Shown piece after piece: positions 1-5,568 of a stretch of 24,449 nt of DNA. A model generated the notes under the pieces. The model searched no databases. It had not been told where the DNA came from and saw only the letters and a program-made list of their open reading frames with translations. Source of the stretch: JACKFB01 sp041389525 (GTDB lineage: Bacteria; Myxococcota_A; UBA9042; PHBI01; JACKFB01); the NCBI GenBank assembly GCA_041389525.1, contig JAWKRR010000084.1, positions 1-24,449 on the forward strand, in the 5' to 3' direction. Within the stretch, counting starts at the first letter, position 1. Every line of letters begins with the position of its first letter. The position numbers and the translations under genes were made by a program.

Positions 1-88
1 CCGAGACGCCCGCGAGATCGTGGGCCCGGCGCACCGCGAACGACACACCGACCCGACCCGATGGATCGGGCTGACCCACCCCAGAAAC

Positions 89-120
89 GCGAAAGCCCCC
101 GATTTCTCGGAGGCTTTCGC
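89..120 (-). terminator. Hairpin terminator of tRNA-Gly
   Basis: A perfect 9-bp stem (GCGAAAGCC at 89-97 with GGCTTTCGC at 112-120) contains a further CCGA/TCGG pairing inside its loop. It starts at the base after the CCA end of the minus-strand tRNA. The exit side reads GTTTCT on the minus strand, a short imperfect U tract. Position and stem strength support intrinsic termination of the tRNA transcript. Bases 1-88 hold no recognisable gene, only a small dyad CCCGAT-GG-ATCGGG at 57-70. Confidence 0.75.
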
Positions 121-196
121 TGGAGCGGGTGACGAGATTCGAACTCGCGACCCTCAGCTTGGGAAGCTGATACTCTACCAACTGAGTTACACCCGC
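121..196 (-). tRNA. tRNA-Gly (anticodon CCC), CCA end encoded
   Basis: Read on the minus strand the cloverleaf is complete. The acceptor stem is GCGGGTG/CACCCGC, the D arm is ACTC...GAGT, and the anticodon stem TCAGC/GCTGA encloses the loop TTCCCAA, giving anticodon CCC (reads GGG). The variable loop has 5 nt and the T arm GCGAG-TTCGAAT-CTCGT carries the TTCGAAT signature. The discriminator base is U73, as expected for bacterial tRNA-Gly, and the 3' CCA is encoded (121-123). It has its own promoter (211-239) and terminator (89-120), so it is a single-gene transcription unit. Confidence 0.97.
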
Positions 197-210
197 ACAG
201 TGCGTTGGGG

Positions 211-239
211 GTTTTAGCGCTGGGCGCTGGGGCTGTCAA
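211..239 (-). promoter_or_regulatory. Sigma-70-type promoter of tRNA-Gly
   Basis: On the minus strand a perfect -35 TTGACA (239-234) is followed by a 17-bp spacer and -10 TAAAAC (216-211), placing the transcription start near 204, about 8 nt before the mature tRNA. The spacer contains a small dyad, AGCGC-CCA-GCGCT, overlapping the edge of the -10. The spacing and -35 match make this one of the best promoter matches in the window. Confidence 0.75.
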
Positions 240-259
240 CGGGCGGGATGGGGGATTTG

Positions 260-1063
260 TTAGGTCGTGGGGCGGGACTTTAGGTCGGCTTGGAGGCGGG
301 CTAGGAGGGCGTCCAGGTCGAGGTTCTTGTCCGTGGGCTTCGTGGTGTGCAGGGCGCGGATTCGGTCGAGGATGGCGCTGATTTGGGCTGCGGCGGTGGC
401 GCACTTTTTTGAAGCGGCGGGGGAGGGCGCCTCTTGGAGGTCCGCCAGCGGCGCGCTGAGGGTGTGGGCCAGGGCCACGATGAAATCGTTGAGGGTCTGG
501 TAGGCCTCGCGGTGGCTCGCGTTCAGGCGCTCTAGCTCTTCGTTGCGCGCCTTGACCTCGGCTTGGCTGCCCAGCAGGCGCTGGTTTTGCAACTGGACCT
601 CGGTGTTCAGCTCGTCCAGACGCTGGTTGGCCCGCTCCAGGCGCTCTCGCAGGCGCTTCTCGTTCTTCTTGCTGCGGTCTTCCTCGACCACGCGCGCCAA
701 GAGCTGCGGCAGGTCGCGCCAGAACGCGGCGTCCTTCACCACGTAGTCCGCCACCTGCGACCGGTAGGCGTGCACCGCCAGCTCTTCGTTGCCGGCGCTG
801 GTCATCAGCACGAAGGGCGCGTCCGCCCCCTCGGTCTTCAGCGACGAGATCAGGTCCAGGCCGCGCCGGCCAGGGATCCGGTTGTCCACCAGCAGCACGT
901 CGAAGCTCATCTGACGCGCGAAATGCTCAGCGTCCACCGAGTTATCCGCGAACTGCACGACGCTGAACGGCGAGCCGTCCTCGGTCAGGGCGCGCCGGAT
1001 GAGCAGCTGATGCGCCGGGTCGTCCTCGACGACGAGGACAGTGAATCCGGGACTCTCGCTCAC
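260..1063 (-). CDS. REC-domain response regulator with coiled coil and DHp-like H-box, no ATPase domain
   Basis: An N-terminal receiver domain (residues about 6-125 from the chosen start) has the acidic pair D14-D15 in VVEDD, the phospho-acceptor D60 in LLVDNRIPG, the switch T88/S89 and the conserved K110. A long charged coiled coil follows (about 127-190). Then FIVALAHTLSAPLADL (about 194-209) resembles the H-box of histidine-kinase dimerisation domains, with H200 and P205 spaced as in the family. No N, G1 or G2 box of the ATPase domain follows, so the protein cannot phosphorylate itself. The output could be phosphotransfer, dimerisation or partner binding; that is inference. I chose GTG 1063, with GAGGT about 7 nt upstream, because ATG 1129 lies inside a strong -10 and TTG 1150 lies upstream of it. 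Starting at 1063 places the REC domain at the N-terminus. Starts at 1129 or 1150 remain possible. Confidence 0.85.
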   Translation of the reverse strand: MSESPGFTVLVVEDDPAHQLLIRRALTEDGSPFSVVQFADNSVDAEHFARQMSFDVLLVDNRIPGRRGLDLISSLKTEGADAPFVLMTSAGNEELAVHAYRSQVADYVVKDAAFWRDLPQLLARVVEEDRSKKNEKRLRERLERANQRLDELNTEVQLQNQRLLGSQAEVKARNEELERLNASHREAYQTLNDFIVALAHTLSAPLADLQEAPSPAASKKCATAAAQISAILDRIRALHTTKPTDKNLDLDALLARLQADLKSRPTT

Positions 1064-1127
1064 TCTCTCGACCTCGGGTCTGCTGGACGGGACTTGCGAA
1101 ACCAGCGCAGAGCCGGACCGCTTGGTC

Positions 1128-1157
1128 ATTGTATGCGGTTGGAAACTCAAGGGTCAA
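1128..1157 (-). promoter_or_regulatory. Promoter of the response-regulator gene
   Basis: On the minus strand TTGACC (1157-1152), an 18-bp spacer and TACAAT (1133-1128, five of six consensus bases) form a strong sigma-70-like promoter with a predicted start near 1121. The -10 overlaps the in-frame ATG at 1129, which would exclude that ATG from the mRNA. The -35 directly abuts the 42-bp palindrome at 1158-1199. Confidence 0.6.
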
Positions 1158-1199
1158 CGCCGGCCCTACTGCGTAGCGCGCTACGCAGTAGGGCCGGCG
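1158..1199. repeat. 42-bp perfect palindrome, no spacer
   Basis: The two 21-bp arms are exact reverse complements with no loop bases; the centre is GCGTAGCG|CGCTACGC between 1178 and 1179, and the match breaks at 1157/1200. It lies between two divergent genes, with one edge touching the -35 of the regulator promoter and its centre about 57 bp upstream of the predicted start. That is a usual place for an activator operator. A cruciform, a REP-like element or an assembly fold-back artefact are alternatives. It is not a terminator for either neighbour, since both genes point away from it. I saw no second copy in the window. Confidence 0.9.
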
Positions 1200-1292
1200 C
1201 GCTGCTACCGGCGCTTCGCGGACGCCGGACGCCGACAAGGTGCGCCCCATGTCGATTTCAATGAATATCGCTGGTTAGGGCTTTCGTGCGGC

Positions 1293-1310
1293 TTGGCATC
1301 ATTCGTGCAT
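1293..1310 (+). promoter_or_regulatory. Possible sigma-54 -24/-12 element upstream of the lipid kinase gene
   Basis: TTGGCA...TGCAT has GG (1295-1296) and GC (1307-1308) separated by exactly 10 nt, the invariant sigma-54 spacing, with TGGCA conserved but the T-rich -12 flank imperfect. It would start transcription near 1320, about 54 nt before the gene. No sigma-54 activator gene is present nearby, so this is a weak call. Confidence 0.3.
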
Positions 1311-1373
1311 GTTTCTCGCCATGGCCACCGCAGTCGCCCCCCGCGACCCCGGCCCCCCGCATTGAGAGGCTCC

Positions 1374-2372
1374 ATGAGCGTTGCCCGCGACAACTTTGCT
1401 GTGCTGCTGAACCCGAACGCGCGACGCGTCTCCAACCGGGTCCTCGGCCGCATCAACGAAATCGTCGACCCCGACCACGTCTACGTGAGCGGAGACGCCG
1501 CCTCGGCCCCCGGCCTCGTCCGCTCCATCATGGACAAGGGCTACGAGACCGTCTTCACCGGCGGCGGCGACGGCACCGTCACCCAGTTCATCAACATGCT
1601 CCCCGAGTCCGGCGCCCCCCGCGTCGGCATCCTCAAGCTCGGCACCGGCAACGCCATGGCCGAGATCGTCTCCAGCGGCGACCCCATGGTCGACCTCCGC
1701 GCCTACACCACCAACCCCTCCCAAGACGACCTCCGCCTGCCGCTCTGCGAGTCCGAGGGCACCCGCTTCGCCTTCGCCGGCCTCGGCCTCGACGGCTGGA
1801 TCCTCAACGACTACCGCAGCCTCAAGGCCCGCTGCGAGTCCGGCCCCCTGCGCCCCCTCGTCCAGAACGTCGGCGGCTACTTCGCCGCAGCCCTCGGCGT
1901 CTCCGTCCCCCGCATGTTCAAGCGCTGGATGACCCGCCGCCAGACCATCGTGCGCGTCACCAACACGGGCGGCCACGCCTACGCCATCGAGAACGGCGCC
2001 CGCGGCGGTCAGGTCGGCCGCCGCTTCGCCCCCGGCGAGGTCATCTACGAGGGCCCCACCAACAACGTCATGTTCGGCACCTGTCCTTTCTATGGGCACG
2101 CGATGAAGGCGCTGCCCTTCGCCGGCATCGACCCGGTGCGTTTCCATTTGCGCATCTCCAACATGCCCATCGCCTCGGTGCTGTCGAACCTCGGCCCCCT
2201 CTGGCGCGGCACGCTGGCCCACCCGCAGCTGCTCGACTTCCGCGCCGACCAGGTCCACCTCGAGTTCAGCGAGCCGACCCCCTACCAGCTCGCCGGCGAC
2301 GCCATGGGCTACCGCGAGCAGCTCACCGTCGGCATGTCGCGCCAAGCCATCGAGTTGGTGCGCTTCATCTGA
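1374..2372 (+). CDS. Diacylglycerol/lipid kinase family protein (DAGK catalytic domain)
   Basis: The 332-residue protein has the hallmarks of the DAGK/NAD-kinase-like superfamily. These are an N-terminal strand ending in LLNPNAR, the nucleotide-binding GGGDGTV (63-69), the glycine-rich KLGTGNAMAEI (88-98) and FAGLGLDGWI (134-143). Family members phosphorylate diacylglycerol, sphingoid bases or related lipids with ATP at the inner membrane; the substrate here is not predictable. The ATG is preceded by GAGAGG at good spacing, which decides it over longer upstream readings. A 14-codon mini-ORF (ATG 1321 to TGA 1365) ends 8 nt before the start and might be a leader, without further support. The first two thirds of the gene use C-ending codons almost exclusively, then G-ending codons become common after about 2090. 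Confidence 0.9.
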   Translation: MSVARDNFAVLLNPNARRVSNRVLGRINEIVDPDHVYVSGDAASAPGLVRSIMDKGYETVFTGGGDGTVTQFINMLPESGAPRVGILKLGTGNAMAEIVSSGDPMVDLRAYTTNPSQDDLRLPLCESEGTRFAFAGLGLDGWILNDYRSLKARCESGPLRPLVQNVGGYFAAALGVSVPRMFKRWMTRRQTIVRVTNTGGHAYAIENGARGGQVGRRFAPGEVIYEGPTNNVMFGTCPFYGHAMKALPFAGIDPVRFHLRISNMPIASVLSNLGPLWRGTLAHPQLLDFRADQVHLEFSEPTPYQLAGDAMGYREQLTVGMSRQAIELVRFI

Positions 2373-2499
2373 TTTGGGGCCACCGCGCCTCAACCCCACG
2401 CGTGAGCGGCGCGTACTTCCTCGCACGTGTCGCTCCGCTGTCGCCCGCCCCGCCATGGTCCTCCCGGTTCCTCCTCAGAACCCGCAGAACGCATGGTCC

Positions 2500-2529
2500 T
2501 TGACGGGGTGGGGCGACACCCCCTATGTT
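2500..2529 (+). promoter_or_regulatory. Promoter of the rpoZ cluster
   Basis: TTGACG (2500-2505), an 18-bp spacer and TATGTT (2524-2529) give a predicted start near 2536, about 25 nt before rpoZ. Five of six -35 bases match the consensus. The preceding 127 bases after the lipid-kinase stop hold no other recognisable signal. Confidence 0.65.
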
Positions 2530-2560
2530 CCCGCGTCCTTGAATCGGTCCGGAGATCTCT

Positions 2561-2788
2561 ATGGCTCGCGTTACCATCGAAGACTGCCTCGACAAGTCTG
2601 AGAACCGCTTCGCCCTCGTGCGCATCGCGGCTGTGCGGGCACGCCAGATCGCCCAGGGCAGCCAGCCCATGGTCGACGCGAAGAACAAGGAAGCCGTCAT
2701 GGCGCTGCGCGAGATCGCGGCGGGCAAGATCGGCTTCAACCGCGACATCAAGGCCTTGCTGATGAGCTGGGAAAAGTCCGGAGGCTGA
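2561..2788 (+). CDS. rpoZ: DNA-directed RNA polymerase omega subunit
   Basis: This 75-residue protein is the small omega subunit, which clamps the C-terminal region of beta-prime and helps assemble the polymerase. The sequence begins MARVTIEDCLDK and continues with NRFALVRIAAVRARQIA and the KEAVMALREIAAGKI region, all typical of omega; the length is also typical. The start is set by GGAG at 2551-2554, 6 nt upstream, and by the promoter at 2500-2529. It opens a cluster with the lipoprotein gene two bases downstream, so read-through or translational coupling is likely. Confidence 0.95.
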   Translation: MARVTIEDCLDKSENRFALVRIAAVRARQIAQGSQPMVDAKNKEAVMALREIAAGKIGFNRDIKALLMSWEKSGG

Positions 2789-2790
2789 GC

Positions 2791-3621
2791 CTGGGCTCCC
2801 CGACGCGGCGCCTGGCGTTCGCGTGCGCGGCCTTGCTCTGCGTGGTGTGGCTGTCCGGCTGCCGCGCTCGGCGAGTCCCGCTCCCCGACGACGCGCTCAC
2901 CGACCCCTCGGCGGTCATCGCCTTGCTGCGTCAGCGCGCCGAAGGCCCCGGTGCCATCACCAGCCTCTCGGCCGAGGCGCGCGTCTCCTATTACTCAGGC
3001 GACGGCGCGCGCAAGGGCAAGATGGTCATCCTGGCGCGTCGGCCGGCGTCGCTGCACTTCTCGGCGCTCTCGCCCACCGACGATCTCGTGGCCTTCATGG
3101 CCAGCGACGGCGAGCGCTTCACGGCCTTTGAGCGCGGCAGCCCGGAGTGCGAGGTCGGCGCGGCCTGCGCAGCCAACGTCGGCAGGCTGCTCCCCATCCC
3201 CATGGAGGGCGCGGACCTCGTGGGGCTGCTGATCTCGAGCGTGCCTATCATGCGCCACGAGCAGGCCTCGGTGGCGTGGGACGCCCGCGCCGGCGCCTAC
3301 CGCCTCGAGCTCGTCGACGGCGCGCGCAGCGAGCGCATCTGGGTGGACCACGGGACCGGCCGCGTGCGCGTCGCGGAGATCTGGGAAGGCGGGAAACGTC
3401 AGGTGCGCATTGGCTACTCGGAGTTCAAGCAGCACGGCGAGCTCAGCCTGGCGCACGAGATTCACGTCGAGGCCGCCCGCAACGCGATCGACCTCAAAGT
3501 TCGCTACCGCGAGGTCGAGCTGAACGGTACGATCGGCGACGACGCCTTCGCCATCGCCTGCCCCGAGGGGACGCGCGAGGTCGAGGTGCCGTGTCAGGGG
3601 GGAGCCGGTGGCGAAGACTAA
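2791..3621 (+). CDS. LolA/LolB-like outer-membrane lipoprotein (CTG start proposed)
   Basis: The N-terminus carries a lipoprotein signal peptide ending in the lipobox LSGC. ATG/GTG/TTG starts give at best TTG 2833, leaving only ten residues up to the Cys with no basic n-region. A CTG at 2791 has a perfect GGAGG 6 nt upstream (2780-2784, inside the rpoZ end) and gives a normal peptide: MGSPTRR, a hydrophobic core, then LSGC with Cys24. I therefore propose CTG, which is rare. The mature part is a beta-rich protein whose SLSAEARVSYYSG...GKMVILARRPASLHF opening resembles LolA/LolB/DUF4292-type lipid-binding folds; this is fold-level inference. Position +2 after Cys is Arg, not the Asp retention signal, so outer-membrane sorting is expected. 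The stop overlaps the tmk start by 14 nt. Confidence 0.8.
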   Translation: MGSPTRRLAFACAALLCVVWLSGCRARRVPLPDDALTDPSAVIALLRQRAEGPGAITSLSAEARVSYYSGDGARKGKMVILARRPASLHFSALSPTDDLVAFMASDGERFTAFERGSPECEVGAACAANVGRLLPIPMEGADLVGLLISSVPIMRHEQASVAWDARAGAYRLELVDGARSERIWVDHGTGRVRVAEIWEGGKRQVRIGYSEFKQHGELSLAHEIHVEAARNAIDLKVRYREVELNGTIGDDAFAIACPEGTREVEVPCQGGAGGED

Positions 3622-4249
3622 ACGGCGCGGGAAGTTCATCGTTCTGGAGGGCATCGACGGGTCGGGGACGACGACCCAGGCCGCCAACCTCCACGCGTGG
3701 CTGGTCGAGCGCGGCGAGCTGGTTCACAGCACGCGCCAGCCCAGCACCGGCCCCATCGGGTCGATGCTGCGCCAGATCCTGTCGGGTCGCGTGGTCGGGC
3801 GCGCCAGCGAAGGCAAGACGGTGCCCGTCGAGCCGGCCGCCGTCGCGCTGCTCTTCGCGGCCGACCGGCTGGACCACGTCGCGACCGAGGTGCTGCCTCA
3901 TCTGGAGGCCGGCCGCCACGTCATCTGCGACCGCTACACCCTCTCGAGCCTCGCCTACCAGAGCCAGGACACCGACCTCGCCTTCGTGCGCGCCATCAAC
4001 GGCAAGGCGCCCGCACCCGACGTGACGATTTTCCTGCGGGTGCGGCCCGAGATCGCCATGGACCGCATCAACGCCAGCCGCACCGACCGCGACGCCTTCG
4101 AGAACCTGCCCTTTCAGCGGCGCGTCGCGAAGGCGTACGACACGCTGCTCGAGAAGTACCGGGACGGCCGCGTGGTCGAGCTGGACGGCGAGGAAGTCCC
4201 CGGCACGGTGCGTGGGCGGGTGCGCGCCGTCGTCGAAGAGATGCTCTGA
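3608..4249 (+). CDS. tmk: Thymidylate kinase
   Basis: This 213-residue protein phosphorylates dTMP to dTDP with ATP, an essential cytosolic step in dTTP synthesis. It shows the Walker A loop GIDGSGTT (15-22), the dTMP-contacting STRQP region (41-45; usually TREPG, so Glu is Gln here), DRLDH (86-90), the CDRY motif (107-110) and an arginine-containing LID region around RTDRDAFE (158-165). The length is normal. It starts with GTG, overlaps the lipoprotein stop by 14 nt and is preceded by GGGGGGAG, indicating translational coupling. Confidence 0.95.
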   Translation: MAKTKRRGKFIVLEGIDGSGTTTQAANLHAWLVERGELVHSTRQPSTGPIGSMLRQILSGRVVGRASEGKTVPVEPAAVALLFAADRLDHVATEVLPHLEAGRHVICDRYTLSSLAYQSQDTDLAFVRAINGKAPAPDVTIFLRVRPEIAMDRINASRTDRDAFENLPFQRRVAKAYDTLLEKYRDGRVVELDGEEVPGTVRGRVRAVVEEML

Positions 4250-4258
4250 TTTTCGGGC

Positions 4259-4288
4259 TCGACCGTCCGGGCCGGCTGCGTGTAGGTT
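4259..4288 (+). promoter_or_regulatory. Putative promoter giving a leaderless mRNA for the RibBA-type gene
   Basis: TCGACC (4259-4264), an 18-bp spacer and TAGGTT (4283-4288) are followed by exactly 7 nt and then the ATG at 4296. That would place transcription initiation at or beside the start codon. No Shine-Dalgarno sequence is visible before this ATG. The same geometry is found before the TPR gene at 10931. Confidence 0.45.
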
Positions 4289-4295
4289 CCTCGCC

Positions 4296-5528
4296 ATGAG
4301 CGACCGCATCATTGAAGAGACCGGCGAGGACAGACGCCTTCTGGGCACCGCCAGCGAGGCGTTGCGCGCCGGGCGGATGGTGCTGCTGACCCACCGGGCG
4401 CGCCCGCAGCGAGGCGGCGTCGTGGCCCTGCTCGCGTCCAAGGCGGACCCGGCGGCGGTGAACTTCCTGGCCAGCGAGGCGCGCGGGCTGGTGGCGGTCG
4501 CGATTGAGGCGCCACGGGCCGAGGCCCTCGGGCTGCCGCTTCAGGCCGCGGCGAGCTCGGGCTTGGGCTGCGAGAACTACACGGTCTCCGTTGAGGCCCG
4601 CGAGGGCGTGTCGACCGGGATCTCGGCGGCCGACCGCGCGGCGACCCTGGCCGCCATCGCCGCTCCATCGACCACCGCCGCCGCCCTGGTGACGCCGGGG
4701 CACATCTTCCCCGCCGCCGCGCTCGAGGGCGGCGTCCTGGCCCGCCCGGGCTGGGCCGAAGCTTGCGTGGACCTGGCGCGTGCCGCCGACACCGTCCCCG
4801 CGCTGGCCTTCTGCGAGGTCCTCGACGCGCGAGGCGAGCTCTGCGTGGGCGCTGAGCTGGCCAGCTTCGCGTCCAAGCACGCGCTGCCGGTTTTGGACAT
4901 CGCGGCCCTGGTCGCCCACCGGATGAGCACCGAGACCTTCGTCGAGGAGCTCTCGGCGGCCCCGATTCGCACCCGCTGGGGCACCTTCGACTGCCACGTC
5001 TTCATCGACCGGCTCGAGGGAAAGCAGCACCTGGCGCTGAGCCTCGGCGACGTGAGCGGCGTCGAGCCCGTGCTGGTGCGCGTGCACTCCGAGTGCCTCA
5101 CCGGCGACGTGATGGGGTCGATGCGCTGCGATTGCGGCCACCAGCTGAGCGCCGCGATGCACCGCATCATGGCCGAGGGCCGCGGCATCGCGCTCTACCT
5201 GCGCCAGGAGGGCCGCGGCATCGGGCTGGTCAACAAGGTCAACGCCTACGCACTGCAAGACGCGGGGCGCGACACGGTCGAGGCGAACCTCGAGCTGGGC
5301 TTTGACGCGGACGCCCGCGATTTCCGGGTCGGCGCCCAGATGCTGCTGGCCCTCGGCGCCCAGAAGATTCGCCTGATGACGAACAACCCGCGGAAGGTCG
5401 CCGACCTGAAGCGCTTCGGGTTGGACATCACCGCGCGCGAGCCCATCGAGTTCGAGCCCGGCGCACACAACTCGACGTACCTGCGGGCCAAGAAAGAGAA
5501 GCTCGGGCACCTGCTCACGAAGGTCTGA
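4296..5528 (+). CDS. ribA: RibBA-type protein: intact GTP cyclohydrolase II, degenerate DHBP synthase domain
   Basis: The 410-residue protein has the RibB-RibA fusion layout. The C-terminal GTP cyclohydrolase II (about 225-410) is intact, with the zinc ligands C267, C278 and C280, YLRQEGRGIGL (301-311), DTVEANLELGF (326-336) and the LMTNNPRK motif (360-367). It should open the GTP imidazole ring to start riboflavin synthesis. The N-terminal half is clearly RibB-derived (GVSTGISAADR, PGHIFP, GGVL) but the acidic catalytic loop, normally DDEDRENEGD, reads THRARPQRGG (32-41). The catalytic RGGHTEA is PGWAEA (151-156), so the His is lost. E174 remains. I infer no DHBP synthase activity, and a separate ribB would be needed. 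The ATG lies 46 nt after the tmk stop, lacks an SD and is probably leaderless. Confidence 0.93.
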   Translation: MSDRIIEETGEDRRLLGTASEALRAGRMVLLTHRARPQRGGVVALLASKADPAAVNFLASEARGLVAVAIEAPRAEALGLPLQAAASSGLGCENYTVSVEAREGVSTGISAADRAATLAAIAAPSTTAAALVTPGHIFPAAALEGGVLARPGWAEACVDLARAADTVPALAFCEVLDARGELCVGAELASFASKHALPVLDIAALVAHRMSTETFVEELSAAPIRTRWGTFDCHVFIDRLEGKQHLALSLGDVSGVEPVLVRVHSECLTGDVMGSMRCDCGHQLSAAMHRIMAEGRGIALYLRQEGRGIGLVNKVNAYALQDAGRDTVEANLELGFDADARDFRVGAQMLLALGAQKIRLMTNNPRKVADLKRFGLDITAREPIEFEPGAHNSTYLRAKKEKLGHLLTKV

Positions 5529-5559
5529 GCGCCGCGGTCGCTGTGGACGCTGGCTCAGA
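5524..5559. terminator. Weak inverted repeat between convergent operons
   Basis: TCTGAGC (5524-5530, overlapping the stop of the RibBA-type gene) pairs with GCTCAGA (5553-5559) across a 22-nt loop. It fills the only gap between two convergent operons, so a shared terminator is expected here. There is no T tract and the loop is long, so support is weak. Confidence 0.3.
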
Positions 5560-5568
5560 GCCCGCGCC

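Noticed and set aside
20..217. 65-codon plus-strand ORF containing GDEIRTRDPQLGKL
   Set aside because: It is the antisense translation of the tRNA-Gly gene, a well-known false protein call.
1158..1199. Palindrome as an intrinsic terminator
   Set aside because: Both flanking genes are transcribed away from it and no T tract follows either arm.
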